A DNA stretch of 23,892 nt. Source: Alphaproteobacteria bacterium CG11_big_fil_rev_8_21_14_0_20_44_7 (GTDB lineage Bacteria > Pseudomonadota > Alphaproteobacteria > Rickettsiales > 21-14-0-20-44-7). The number at the start of each line of letters is the position of its first letter. The first letter of the stretch is position 1. The stretch spans positions 4,875 to 28,766 of the forward strand of contig PCXJ01000051.1 in assembly GCA_002787615.1 (NCBI GenBank), given 5' to 3'. A program made the translations under genes and the position numbers. The notes beneath the pieces were generated by a model that was not told the origin of the DNA, searched no databases, and saw only the letters and a list, made by a program, of their open reading frames with translations. Positions 7,095 through 13,945 of the stretch are shown in pieces.

Positions 7095-7748
7095 ATGAGT
7101 AAAATAATTACAATTGCACAGCAAAAAGGCGGATCAGGCAAAACAACAATTGCCGCACATCTTGCCGCCGGCTTTATCTCACAAGGCATTTCCACCACAA
7201 TTTTTGATATTGACCCGCAAGCATCGCTTAGCACATGGTTTCGCGTGAGGGAAGAAAAATCGCCCGAATTGAACTCCCTGCTTTCCTGCATCGCTATTGA
7301 CGGTAACGCGCTGGAAAGTGAAATTGCAAAATGTGATGATAAGATAATTATTATTGATAGCCCACCGCATATCCAGAATGATGCACGTTACGCAATTCGC
7401 GCTGCCGATTTGGTGATTATTCCCGTGCAGCCAAGCCCAACCGATTTATGGGCAACCCGCGCCACCGTGGAAATTTGCGGACAGGAAAATGTGGATTTCA
7501 AAATCGCCTTAAATCGGGTGACGGTGAATTCCAAAATCGGACTTGCAATCCGCAAGGTTTTTGAGAACTCCATGCCGAATAATATTTTGAAAAATCAACT
7601 CGGCAATCGTGTGAATTTTGCCAGCACTATGCTTGATGGGCAAACCGCGCTCGAACAATCATATACAAGCGCTTCCGGTGAAGCTGATGCTATGGTTGAA
7701 GAAGTTCTGGAAATTCTCAATCGCAAGAAACTCAAAAAAGCGGCTTAA
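7095..7748 (+). CDS. Orphan ParA/MinD-family ATPase
   Basis: ParA-type ATPases bind DNA or membrane as ATP dimers and place plasmids, chromosomes or protein complexes in the cell. The 217 residues begin with the deviant Walker A QQKGGSGKTT (9-18), then the A' region FDIDPQAS and the Walker B IIIIDSPP. The size matches small soluble ParA/Soj or VirC1-like members, without the N-terminal HTH of plasmid ParA. No parB, centromere-like repeats or cargo gene is adjacent: sua5 is divergent on the left and recJ convergent on the right. The stop overlaps the recJ stop within the palindrome CTTAAG. It may act on cellular cargo or be a plasmid remnant; the ATPase fold is certain, the cargo is not. Confidence 0.9.
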   Translation: MSKIITIAQQKGGSGKTTIAAHLAAGFISQGISTTIFDIDPQASLSTWFRVREEKSPELNSLLSCIAIDGNALESEIAKCDDKIIIIDSPPHIQNDARYAIRAADLVIIPVQPSPTDLWATRATVEICGQENVDFKIALNRVTVNSKIGLAIRKVFENSMPNNILKNQLGNRVNFASTMLDGQTALEQSYTSASGEADAMVEEVLEILNRKKLKKAA

Positions 7749-9505
7749 GCTGCAACGTCATCAATTTGCACATCGACACGTTCACGCCCTTGCCAGCTAC
7801 TCAAACGCATACGGATTGCCACGCTCATTTCCTTCATCACCGAGCTCAGCAAAAATTGTCCTAACGGCTTTTCCATCGCGCGGAATGCCATTGCATAGAC
7901 TTTGAATTTTCCACTGGTGGCATCGTCAAAAATACATTTCAGATGACCATTGCCGATTTCTGTGCAATTCACCAAACGCGCATCTTTGAGCATAAAGCGC
8001 GGTTCGGAATTTCCTGTCCCATAGGGCCCTGCTTTCTCCAGACTTTCCGCCAAACGCGCATTAACAGCATTGACGGAAATCACCGCATCTATATTCAAAA
8101 CCTTGCCGGAATTTTGTTCAACCTGCTCTTGCAAACGCTCATAAAAGAATTTCTTCAATTCAGGCAATTTCGCTTCCTCCGCCGTGAATCCTGCTGCCAT
8201 TGCATGTCCGCCGCCGGTCAAGGTTAGCCCTAAATCACGCGCACTGGCAACTGCTGCGCCCAAATCTACCCCAGTGATTGAACGTCCGGAAGCTTTGGCG
8301 ATTCCGTCATTAATCGTTACAACCGCAGTCGGACGGTGATATCTTTCCTTGAGGCGGCTGGCGACAATTCCGACCACGCCCTGATGCCAACCATAGCCAA
8401 TCGGCATTATAAGCGGTACATCCACGCCCTCTTCTTCCACGATTTTTGTAGCTTCTTCTTCGACCTGAAATTCCAGAGCGCGGCGTTCTTCATTCAGCTT
8501 GTTCAAAGTTTCAGCAATTTCACGTGCTTCTGTCGGGCTATTTGTCGTCAACAATTTTACGCCAAGCCCAGCCTCACCCACGCGCCCACCTGCATTGATT
8601 CGTGGCCCTAGCAAAAAGCCTAAATGGAAAACTCCCGGTGCTTCAGATAAATTAGCGATATCTGCCAAGGCTGCCAGCCCGACATTTCTACGCCCAGCCA
8701 TAATTTTCAAACCCTGTGCAACAAAAGCGCGATTCACACCGATAAGCGGCATAACATCGCAAATTGTGCCAAGCGCAACCAAATCGAGCAAATTGAGCAA
8801 ATTAGGTTCTTTGTTGGTTTTGAAATATCCTAGCTCACGCAATCTAGTGCTAACCGCAACTGCCAGCATGAAGGAAACTCCGACTGCTGCCATATATTTA
8901 TGCGTAGTGGTTTCATCCATACGGTTGGGGTTTATAACTGCGAATGATTCTGGCAAGGTTTCTCCGCCCATATGATGATCAACCACAATCGTATCAAAAC
9001 CGATTTCTTTTGCGGCGGCTAATGGTTCATAAGAAACTGTGCCGCAATCAACCGTAATCAGGATTTTTGCGCCCCTATCCCAGAGCTTTTGAATCGCAGG
9101 ACGATTCGGCCCATAGCCTTCCTCAATTCTATCGGGAATATGGACGATTGCTTCCGCACCAAGGGCGGTGAAAAATCTTTTGAGCAGGCTGGAAGAGGTT
9201 GCGCCATCAACATCATAATCACCGAAAACAGCAATTTTCTCGCCGTCAATAACCGCACGCGCAAGGCGGTCAGCCGCAGCTTCCATATCTAGATAGTGTA
9301 ATGGGTCGGGTAATAAATTTTTGAGACTCGGATTCAAGAATCCTTCCGCCGCCTCAACCTCAACACCTCTGGCAGATAGTAAACGCGCAACAATCTCGGA
9401 TAAACCGAAACGTTGCATAATCGCCTTTACCTGCCTCTCATCATAATCCCTTAACTTCCATTTGTGACCCGATACACTATTATCAATCACAATTTCATTA
9501 CTCAT
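7745..9505 (-). CDS. recJ: Single-strand DNA exonuclease RecJ
   Basis: RecJ degrades single-stranded DNA 5' to 3' in recombination (RecF pathway), mismatch repair and base excision repair. The 586-residue length is normal. The DHH-family motifs are clear: FGDYDVDGATSS at 94-105 (D96, D98, D100), the DCG at about 153-155, and VVDHHMG at 174-180. The DHHA1 part carries GGGHAMAAGF at about residue 446, and an OB-fold C-terminal region follows. The ATG at 9505 begins MSNEIVID and has no clear Shine-Dalgarno. It is third in a minus-strand run after the HAD phosphatase gene (42-bp gap) and may be cotranscribed with it. Confidence 0.97.
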   Translation of the reverse strand: MSNEIVIDNSVSGHKWKLRDYDERQVKAIMQRFGLSEIVARLLSARGVEVEAAEGFLNPSLKNLLPDPLHYLDMEAAADRLARAVIDGEKIAVFGDYDVDGATSSSLLKRFFTALGAEAIVHIPDRIEEGYGPNRPAIQKLWDRGAKILITVDCGTVSYEPLAAAKEIGFDTIVVDHHMGGETLPESFAVINPNRMDETTTHKYMAAVGVSFMLAVAVSTRLRELGYFKTNKEPNLLNLLDLVALGTICDVMPLIGVNRAFVAQGLKIMAGRRNVGLAALADIANLSEAPGVFHLGFLLGPRINAGGRVGEAGLGVKLLTTNSPTEAREIAETLNKLNEERRALEFQVEEEATKIVEEEGVDVPLIMPIGYGWHQGVVGIVASRLKERYHRPTAVVTINDGIAKASGRSITGVDLGAAVASARDLGLTLTGGGHAMAAGFTAEEAKLPELKKFFYERLQEQVEQNSGKVLNIDAVISVNAVNARLAESLEKAGPYGTGNSEPRFMLKDARLVNCTEIGNGHLKCIFDDATSGKFKVYAMAFRAMEKPLGQFLLSSVMKEMSVAIRMRLSSWQGRERVDVQIDDVAA

Positions 9506-9547
9506 TGAGGTAAGATTAATATTTTATCAGCCAGAAGTAAATAGTCT

Positions 9548-10372
9548 TCACCAATTAAATTGCGGGATGGTGGCAGTTGGCTCTGCTCCGGCTTTTTTTA
9601 TTAGCTCTACAAACGGCGTTGTTTCATTTTTCAGAACTCCGCCAAGACATAAATATGAATCAATGCCTACACGATTCGCACCGAGAATATCCGTATCCAG
9701 ATTATCCCCCACTGCTGCGATGCGTTCGCGCGGAGTGAGGTGCAGAATTTCAAATGCCGCCTCATATACATCGCCATGCGGCTTGCCGATAAATCTTACA
9801 TCGCCACCTTTTTCCGCATAATATTCGCCAATCACCCCCGCGCATAACATCTCCGTGCCATCCTGCCGTACCACTAACAAATCAGGATTCGCACAATATA
9901 ATTTGAGGTTATTCGCCAATGCAGCTTCAATTTGCGGAAGCTTTTCCTGCAATGTGGAATCATCTTCGTCAAAACCCGTTACCAGTGCGAAATCAGCATT
10001 TGCCGCTTCCGACACTTCCTCAACATCTAATCCATCAAGCAAGGCGCGGTCTTTTTCCGGCCCGATATATAAATATTTGCTGCCCGCTTTTTCATCCCGC
10101 GCGATGATTTTATAAGTCACCTCACCGGAGCTTATTGCTGTATCATATAAATCTTGAGTAATGCCGAATTTGCCGAGAACCTGCGCGACAATCTCAGCAC
10201 GGCGCGGCGCATTTGAAAGGAATATGATTTTTTTATCTGCCGCACGCAATTCCTGCAAGCACTCAACAACCCCCGGATAAGTAGCCTGCCCGTCATGTAT
10301 CACGCCCCAAATATCCAAAATGAGCGCATCATATTTATCTATAAATTCAGAAACTTTGCTGAGTGTTTTCAT
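9548..10372 (-). CDS. HAD class IIA (NagD-like) sugar phosphatase
   Basis: The protein belongs to the haloacid dehalogenase superfamily, cap class IIA (like NagD and AraL), which removes phosphate from small sugar or nucleotide substrates. Of 274 residues, D20 in ALILDIWGVIHDG is the nucleophile; the usual second aspartate is replaced by W22, as in an alphaproteobacterial subfamily I recall (TIGR01459). The motif II threonine/serine lies in FLSNAPRR, and motif III/IV is GKPHGDVYEAA with AVGDNLDTDILGANRVGID near 210-240. It starts four bases after the stop of the upstream guanylyltransferase gene, so the two are cotranscribed and translationally close. The physiological substrate cannot be read from the sequence. 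Confidence 0.88.
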   Translation of the reverse strand: MKTLSKVSEFIDKYDALILDIWGVIHDGQATYPGVVECLQELRAADKKIIFLSNAPRRAEIVAQVLGKFGITQDLYDTAISSGEVTYKIIARDEKAGSKYLYIGPEKDRALLDGLDVEEVSEAANADFALVTGFDEDDSTLQEKLPQIEAALANNLKLYCANPDLLVVRQDGTEMLCAGVIGEYYAEKGGDVRFIGKPHGDVYEAAFEILHLTPRERIAAVGDNLDTDILGANRVGIDSYLCLGGVLKNETTPFVELIKKAGAEPTATIPQFNW

Positions 10373-10376
10373 CCGC

Positions 10377-11177
10377 TCAGGATGCTAGATAAAGATTCTC
10401 GGCGCAAGGGAAATCTATTAGCTCCTGATTACAGGAATTTTCCCGCACAGCTTGCCAATTGCCCAAATCCTGCCAGTCAAATCCGGCTTTGACCATCGCC
10501 AGCTTATCGGTTTTTTCCATGATAGCCTTGTCAAAAGGAAGTTTAGGATATTGATGAAAGCTGAACTCAAAAAACTCAGGATGGAATTTCTTATATTCTG
10601 CTAGCATCGTTTCAACATCAAAAATAAAAATGCCGGAATTCCAAAGTGCGCCTTTATCAATGAGGTTTTGCGCAGTATATGGGTCGGGCTTTTCGTGGAA
10701 GCTGTTTTCGCAAATATAGCCATAATCGGATTTTGCCGCACTTGGCTCAATTCCAAAAGTTACGATTTTGCCTTTTTGCACAAGACGAAGCGCCTTCAAC
10801 ACGGATTTTTTAAAATCCCCTGATATTTTCTGGTCGCATGGCAAAATCATCACCACACCCTTGCCAAAAGTTTGACATGCCAGAAAAATCGAAGCTGCGG
10901 TATTTCGCGCCTCCTCCTCCAGCAAAATATTATTGAGCAATGAGAAGTGGATTTGTCCGAGCTGATCTATCAGATGGAATTTATGCAGGCGATTGCCGAT
11001 AACGGAAATCTTTTTAATATCGGAAATTTGCTCTGCCAATAAGACTGTCTCTTGCAGCAAGCTCCTTCCACTTCCGGAAACATCGTGGAATTGCTTGGGC
11101 TTATCATCAGTGCTAAGCGGATACATTCTTTTGCCCATTCCGCCGGCAAGAATTATTGTTTGGATATTTTCTAGCAT
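10377..11177 (-). CDS. Mannose-1-phosphate guanylyltransferase-like protein
   Basis: This nucleotidyltransferase probably joins mannose 1-phosphate to GTP, giving GDP-mannose for surface sugars. The GT-A core is clear: the nucleotide loop LAGGMGKRMYPLS at about 10-22 with KPKQF at 27-31, the EEARNTAAS segment at about 87-95, PCDQ at the metal-binding position (replacing the more usual PADH/PSDH), and GALWNSGIFIF at about 195-205. At 266 residues it lacks the C-terminal beta-helix or phosphomannose isomerase domain of ManC/AlgA, so it is a short, core-only form. A small hairpin precedes the ATG. It heads a pair with the HAD phosphatase. A related sugar-1-phosphate nucleotidyltransferase with another sugar is possible. 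Confidence 0.85.
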   Translation of the reverse strand: MLENIQTIILAGGMGKRMYPLSTDDKPKQFHDVSGSGRSLLQETVLLAEQISDIKKISVIGNRLHKFHLIDQLGQIHFSLLNNILLEEEARNTAASIFLACQTFGKGVVMILPCDQKISGDFKKSVLKALRLVQKGKIVTFGIEPSAAKSDYGYICENSFHEKPDPYTAQNLIDKGALWNSGIFIFDVETMLAEYKKFHPEFFEFSFHQYPKLPFDKAIMEKTDKLAMVKAGFDWQDLGNWQAVRENSCNQELIDFPCAENLYLAS

Positions 11178-11179
11178 AA

Positions 11180-11198
11180 GTAGGATTTTTCAACCTAC
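11180..11198 (-). promoter_or_regulatory. Small hairpin next to the guanylyltransferase start
   Basis: On the minus strand GTAGGTT and AATCCTAC pair (seven pairs with one bulged base) around a four-base loop, ending two bases before the ATG at 11177. No Shine-Dalgarno is seen outside it; the GTAGG half could act as a weak one and be masked when the hairpin forms. Confidence 0.35.
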
Positions 11199-11265
11199 GC
11201 TAATGATTAATCCAAAATCAGCTCAATTTAAAGAAATAAATATGAAATATCGCAATATTTTATGA

Positions 11266-11679
11266 TTACGCCGTCATCGCGCGCAATTCCGTGTTCAATT
11301 GCATATATTTGGTGATTGTTTCGTGCAAAACTTGCGGAACAAGCGCCAGCTTATCCATAAAATGCGCAACCCCCGCCTCCATCGCCTGCTTACGAATGCT
11401 TTCCAACGGGTTGGAAGTTATCATAATTATCGGCGTGAATTTGTTTCTGGTTTTCTTGATAAACGGAACCGCATCAACGCCATTCATACCAACATCTTCC
11501 ATCATATTATCAAGCAATATTGCATCAGGAATTATCTCATCTAGAATTTGTAGCCCGACCTCGGCAGAAGAAGCCTCGATAAAGCTGTAATTGCAGTCCT
11601 TAATAGTGCGTAGATATTCGGTAATCAGCAATCTATCTATGCTGCTATCATCAATAATTAAAACCGTCCTTGTCTCCAT
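11266..11679 (-). CDS. Stand-alone response regulator receiver
   Basis: The 137 residues form a single CheY-like receiver domain with no output domain. The acidic pocket is D10-D11 in IIDDSS, the phosphorylated aspartate is D57 in AILLDNMM, the switch residue is T88 in MITSN, and the conserved lysine is K110 in FMDKLA. Such proteins relay phosphate or bind partners, as CheY or DivK do. The ATG at 11679 follows a good Shine-Dalgarno, AGGAG, with six bases between. No histidine kinase is nearby. A perfect CtrA-type site lies 56-70 bases upstream of the start, suggesting cell-cycle or motility-linked control. It lies 88 bp upstream of the guanylyltransferase gene and may be cotranscribed with it. 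Confidence 0.93.
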   Translation of the reverse strand: METRTVLIIDDSSIDRLLITEYLRTIKDCNYSFIEASSAEVGLQILDEIIPDAILLDNMMEDVGMNGVDAVPFIKKTRNKFTPIIMITSNPLESIRKQAMEAGVAHFMDKLALVPQVLHETITKYMQLNTELRAMTA

Positions 11680-11734
11680 AGCTTACTCCTAGTAGTATTT
11701 TACCTCTTAATACAACCATTATGACATATAATCG

Positions 11735-11749
11735 TTAACAACCAATTAA
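11735..11749. promoter_or_regulatory. CtrA-type binding site, TTAA-N7-TTAA
   Basis: TTAA at 11735-11738 and TTAA at 11746-11749 are separated by exactly seven bases, and each half continues with C on the appropriate strand, matching TTAA-N7-TTAAC in both directions. A further half-site TTAAC at 11756-11760 sits beside it (N6 spacing). It is in the gap upstream of the receiver gene, at a distance suitable for promoter control. Confidence 0.6.
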
Positions 11750-11885
11750 CTATAATTAACATTGATGCTAATTTCTACTCTATTCTCAAAAAAAGAATTA
11801 CTATATATCAACAGGTTAGTTAAATCGCCACGCAAAAAAGGAAAAAAATATCTCAACTCAGGGTTAGATTTTCTTTCAGAAGCAA

Positions 11886-11962
11886 TGGTGGGGGCTGAGG
11901 GACTTGAACCCCCGACAAAGACGTTATGAGCATCCTGCTCTAACCAACTGAGCTAAGCCCCC
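11886..11962 (-). tRNA. tRNA with anticodon CAU (Ile2 or elongator Met)
   Basis: The minus strand folds as a full cloverleaf of 77 bases: acceptor GGGGGCT paired with AGCCCCC, a D arm with GCTC/GAGC, an anticodon arm GGATG/CGTCT with the loop CTCATAA, and a T arm with TTCAAGT in its loop. The discriminator is A and CCA is encoded (11886-11888). The anticodon CAU (11926-11928 on the plus strand) means either elongator methionine or, if C34 is changed to lysidine by TilS, isoleucine-AUA. It is not the initiator, because the first acceptor pair is matched. The general look (CTTAGCTCAG...AGAGCAGG) recalls Ile2, but I cannot settle it by eye. It lies 63 bp downstream of the lipoprotein array on the same strand. 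Confidence 0.97.
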
Positions 11963-12025
11963 ATTATTATGAGCGTGTATGCAGGAATGAGTTTTAGATA
12001 TTTGAATGGGTTTTATCAAGCAAAA

Positions 12026-12355
12026 TTATTGCAAAGTGAGGAAACCGCCCCAATCAGAATCCCAGTTGTTTATCCCCGTATTATGCATCTGACGGCAGAA
12101 ATGATAAGCATCATACCATGCAGATTCATAAGATTGATCGCCGACATAGGCTGCATCACGTGTGAAACCGCGCACAGATTTAGTCACGTAATTACCATAA
12201 ACCGCTTCACCGGTTTTGCAGCCATCTGCCCAGCCCGCCTTATATGACGGGGAATGCCCCTCAGCAACCTGATCACCGCCAAAACGCATGAATACGGGCT
12301 TATGCTCATATGAGCAAGCGGGCATTAATAGCAATAATATCAGCATATATTTCAT
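12026..12355 (-). CDS. Small lipoprotein, array member 5 of 5
   Basis: No known family is recognised. I start at the ATG at 12355, which gives 109 residues and a proper lipoprotein signal (MKYMLILLLLMPAC, lipid cysteine C14); a longer upstream frame would lie inside the previous gene. After a short linker comes the array signature: SPSYKAGWADGCKTG, then AWYDAYHFC. The two non-lipid cysteines (DGC and FC) are conserved in all five paralogues and may form a disulfide in the periplasm. The end is a short W/D/G-rich tail. It is the last gene of the operon, starting one base after the stop of member 4 (TAA-T-ATG). The tRNA gene follows downstream on the same strand. Confidence 0.8.
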   Translation of the reverse strand: MKYMLILLLLMPACSYEHKPVFMRFGGDQVAEGHSPSYKAGWADGCKTGEAVYGNYVTKSVRGFTRDAAYVGDQSYESAWYDAYHFCRQMHNTGINNWDSDWGGFLTLQ

Positions 12356-12356
12356 A

Positions 12357-12659
12357 TTAATCATTCCCAATATCATGTGTGTGCCATTTATAGTTATAGT
12401 GACGGCAATAGTTGAAGGATTCATGCCAAGCCGCGTTATAATCGCGATTGCTCAGCATCGGATAATTCTGATAGAAGCTATAATATAGCTTATAATGCGC
12501 CGGAGCATAGGTTGCAAATCCACTTTCACAACCATCTTTCCAACCGGCTTTATATTCAGGCGTACCGGGGACATCCATGTTCATAAATGCAGGATTAGGC
12601 CCATCCCAAACGCAGGCATTTAATGACATCACGGCAGATAATAATAAAAGTTTTTTCAT
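12357..12659 (-). CDS. Small lipoprotein, array member 4 of 5
   Basis: A 100-residue predicted outer-membrane or periplasmic lipoprotein of unknown function. The signal is MKKLLLLSAVMSLNAC (lipid cysteine C16). The family signature reads TPEYKAGWKDGCESG, followed by an aromatic-rich middle (KLYYSFYQNY) and AAWHESFNYC; here the usual D after W-x is E. The C-terminus is rich in H, Y and N. The ATG at 12659 has GGGAG seven bases upstream and overlaps the stop of member 3 by one base (TGATG), so translation is coupled. It closely follows the other members in order and spacing, which argues for duplication in place. Confidence 0.82.
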   Translation of the reverse strand: MKKLLLLSAVMSLNACVWDGPNPAFMNMDVPGTPEYKAGWKDGCESGFATYAPAHYKLYYSFYQNYPMLSNRDYNAAWHESFNYCRHYNYKWHTHDIGND

Positions 12660-13174
12660 CACCAATCTCCCATTAAAGAGTCAACACCGCTACTATTCCC
12701 AAGAAAACCGTCCGTACCGCCGCCCATGACACTACCTACGCCACCACCGCCAATTGCGTTATAACCGATGCCATCGGATGAACCGCCTAAAAACGGCACA
12801 CCGGACTTTGAGCTAGTATCACCGCAATCATCGGTTAGACCGTCAAATGTACACCAAACATCCATACTCCGCATACCATATTCAAATATATAGGTGCGGC
12901 AGAAATTCTCGGCATCTTTCCAAGCCTTATAATAAACCGGATTGAGAACTTGTGACGGGTCTTGCTTGAAAGTAAATGCCGAACGGTAAATATCCGTACC
13001 ATGCTGCGCCAGCCCAGTATCACATCCATCACGCCAGCCTTGCTGGAATTCTTGCGGCCCGCCTTCAGGAGGAGGAGGAAGAAATGGCGGATATAAAGGA
13101 CGTATTTCACTACCGCCAAGCGAGCAGCCTGCCAATAATATCAATAGTAAAATATATTTTAGTCCTTTAAACAT
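12659..13174 (-). CDS. Lipoprotein with Gly-rich tail, array member 3 of 5
   Basis: This is the longest member, 171 residues. I choose the ATG at 13174, which has AAAGG upstream and gives the signal MFKGLKYILLLILLAGC (lipid cysteine C17). A proline-rich linker (PPFLPPPPEGGP) precedes the signature QEFQQGWRDGCDTG, then KAWKDAENFC. Unlike its relatives it has a further C-terminal tail of about 60 residues, low in complexity and rich in G, S and D (GGGGVGSVMGGG), with one more Cys pair candidate in WCTFDGLTDDC. The tail looks disordered and could be a ligand- or surface-exposed region. The gene starts 14 bases after the stop of member 2. Confidence 0.82.
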   Translation of the reverse strand: MFKGLKYILLLILLAGCSLGGSEIRPLYPPFLPPPPEGGPQEFQQGWRDGCDTGLAQHGTDIYRSAFTFKQDPSQVLNPVYYKAWKDAENFCRTYIFEYGMRSMDVWCTFDGLTDDCGDTSSKSGVPFLGGSSDGIGYNAIGGGGVGSVMGGGTDGFLGNSSGVDSLMGDW

Positions 13175-13188
13175 TCGCCTTTCCAATA

Positions 13189-13524
13189 TTAAAATAATGT
13201 TCCATGCATACTTTTCTTTTCCTGCCAACCCTGCACGAACAACCACATATAACAATATGACCAGCCATCTTTCCAAACCTGATTATACATACGGTCAGTT
13301 TCATATCTCGGGTCTTTACGCAAACCATATGCAGTTTTCTGATAGCTGTTACCATATGCGCCAAGAGCAGATTTACAGCCATCCTCATAACCTTGTCTAA
13401 ACTCCGGTGGACCATAATCAAGCTCAGTATCAAGCAGCACCGGTTTCGGCTCGGTTATCGGATTATTACAACCACATAATAACACAACTGCCATCGCTAC
13501 TAATATTGTGTTTATAAGATGCAT
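13189..13524 (-). CDS. Small lipoprotein, array member 2 of 5
   Basis: The 111-residue product has the lipoprotein signal MHLINTILVAMAVVLLCGC (lipid cysteine C19, preceded by L-C-G). The array signature is GPPEFRQGYEDGCKSA followed by QVWKDGWSYC. Between them lies a tyrosine/lysine-rich stretch (SYQKTAYGLRKDPRYETD). The ATG overlaps the stop of member 1 by one base (TAATG), showing translational coupling. The function is unknown; by the shared pattern it should be exported, lipidated and stabilised by a disulfide, which is inference. Confidence 0.82.
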   Translation of the reverse strand: MHLINTILVAMAVVLLCGCNNPITEPKPVLLDTELDYGPPEFRQGYEDGCKSALGAYGNSYQKTAYGLRKDPRYETDRMYNQVWKDGWSYCYMWLFVQGWQEKKSMHGTLF

Positions 13525-13826
13525 TATTCCGGCCCCTTATCATGTTCATATTTGCAATAAAAATATCCGTCTTTCCAAGCCGTATAATATACGTTGTCGT
13601 TTAATGCCTTATCCACGTCATAATGAACACCTGCATGCATAATACCATAAACAGAGTTACCAAGCGCGGCCAGCGCTGTTCTGCATCCATCAATCATACC
13701 TTGTTGGTAATTTGGTGGCCCCTCCGGAGGAAATCCCCGCGAAAAAACCGGATTAGGAAAGAACGCCACTGGCCCGCAAGCAGTCAAGGATAATAACATT
13801 AATAAGAAAATGACCAATATTCTCAT
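13524..13826 (-). CDS. Small lipoprotein, array member 1 of 5
   Basis: The first gene of the array encodes 100 residues, with the signal MRILVIFLLMLLSLTAC (lipid cysteine C17), a linker PPEGPP, the signature NYQQGMIDGCRTA and then TAWKDGYFYC. It shows no resemblance that I can name. The ATG at 13826 has only a weak Shine-Dalgarno; TAAAAT lies 14-19 bases upstream of it and could be the -10 box of the operon. It is divergent from the DUF1853 gene across a 119-bp gap that holds inverted repeats. Confidence 0.8.
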   Translation of the reverse strand: MRILVIFLLMLLSLTACGPVAFFPNPVFSRGFPPEGPPNYQQGMIDGCRTALAALGNSVYGIMHAGVHYDVDKALNDNVYYTAWKDGYFYCKYEHDKGPE

Positions 13827-13945
13827 ATATTCAATCTAACATTTTATTATTTCAGTTTTGTGACCTTAAAACACATACTTTATTAACCAATTTTATCAGT
13901 TAATATAGACATATTCCACGCGATAGCATTATAGTATAGCACTAT
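13827..13945. promoter_or_regulatory. Divergent lipoprotein / DUF1853 control region
   Basis: The gap holds an inverted repeat ATTAAC (13882-13887) and GTTAAT (13899-13904). At the right end TATAGT (13930-13935) and ACTATA (13941-13946) form a 6-bp inverted repeat that touches the DUF1853 start codon. TATAGT with TAGACA (13906-13911, 18-bp spacing) could be a promoter giving a leader of about four bases; the repeat would then be a likely operator. Two near-copies of ATAGCAxTATA also occur here (13923 and 13936). Confidence 0.45.

Noticed and set aside
7095..7748. parA as part of the chromosomal parAB-parS locus
   Set aside because: No parB, gidB or parS-like palindromes adjoin it, and the protein is shorter than chromosomal ParA.
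12835..13119. A 94-codon minus-strand frame within lipoprotein member 3
   Set aside because: Member 3 has the signal peptide, lipobox and family signature in its own frame; the alternative has none.
12026..13826. Tandem DNA repeat or CRISPR-like array in the lipoprotein region
   Set aside because: The similarity is at protein level and low; the DNA shows no regular repeats or spacers.
13866..13904. Three TTAA units spaced by 17 bp as further CtrA sites
   Set aside because: The spacing does not fit TTAA-N7-TTAA; AT-rich DNA gives TTAA often.
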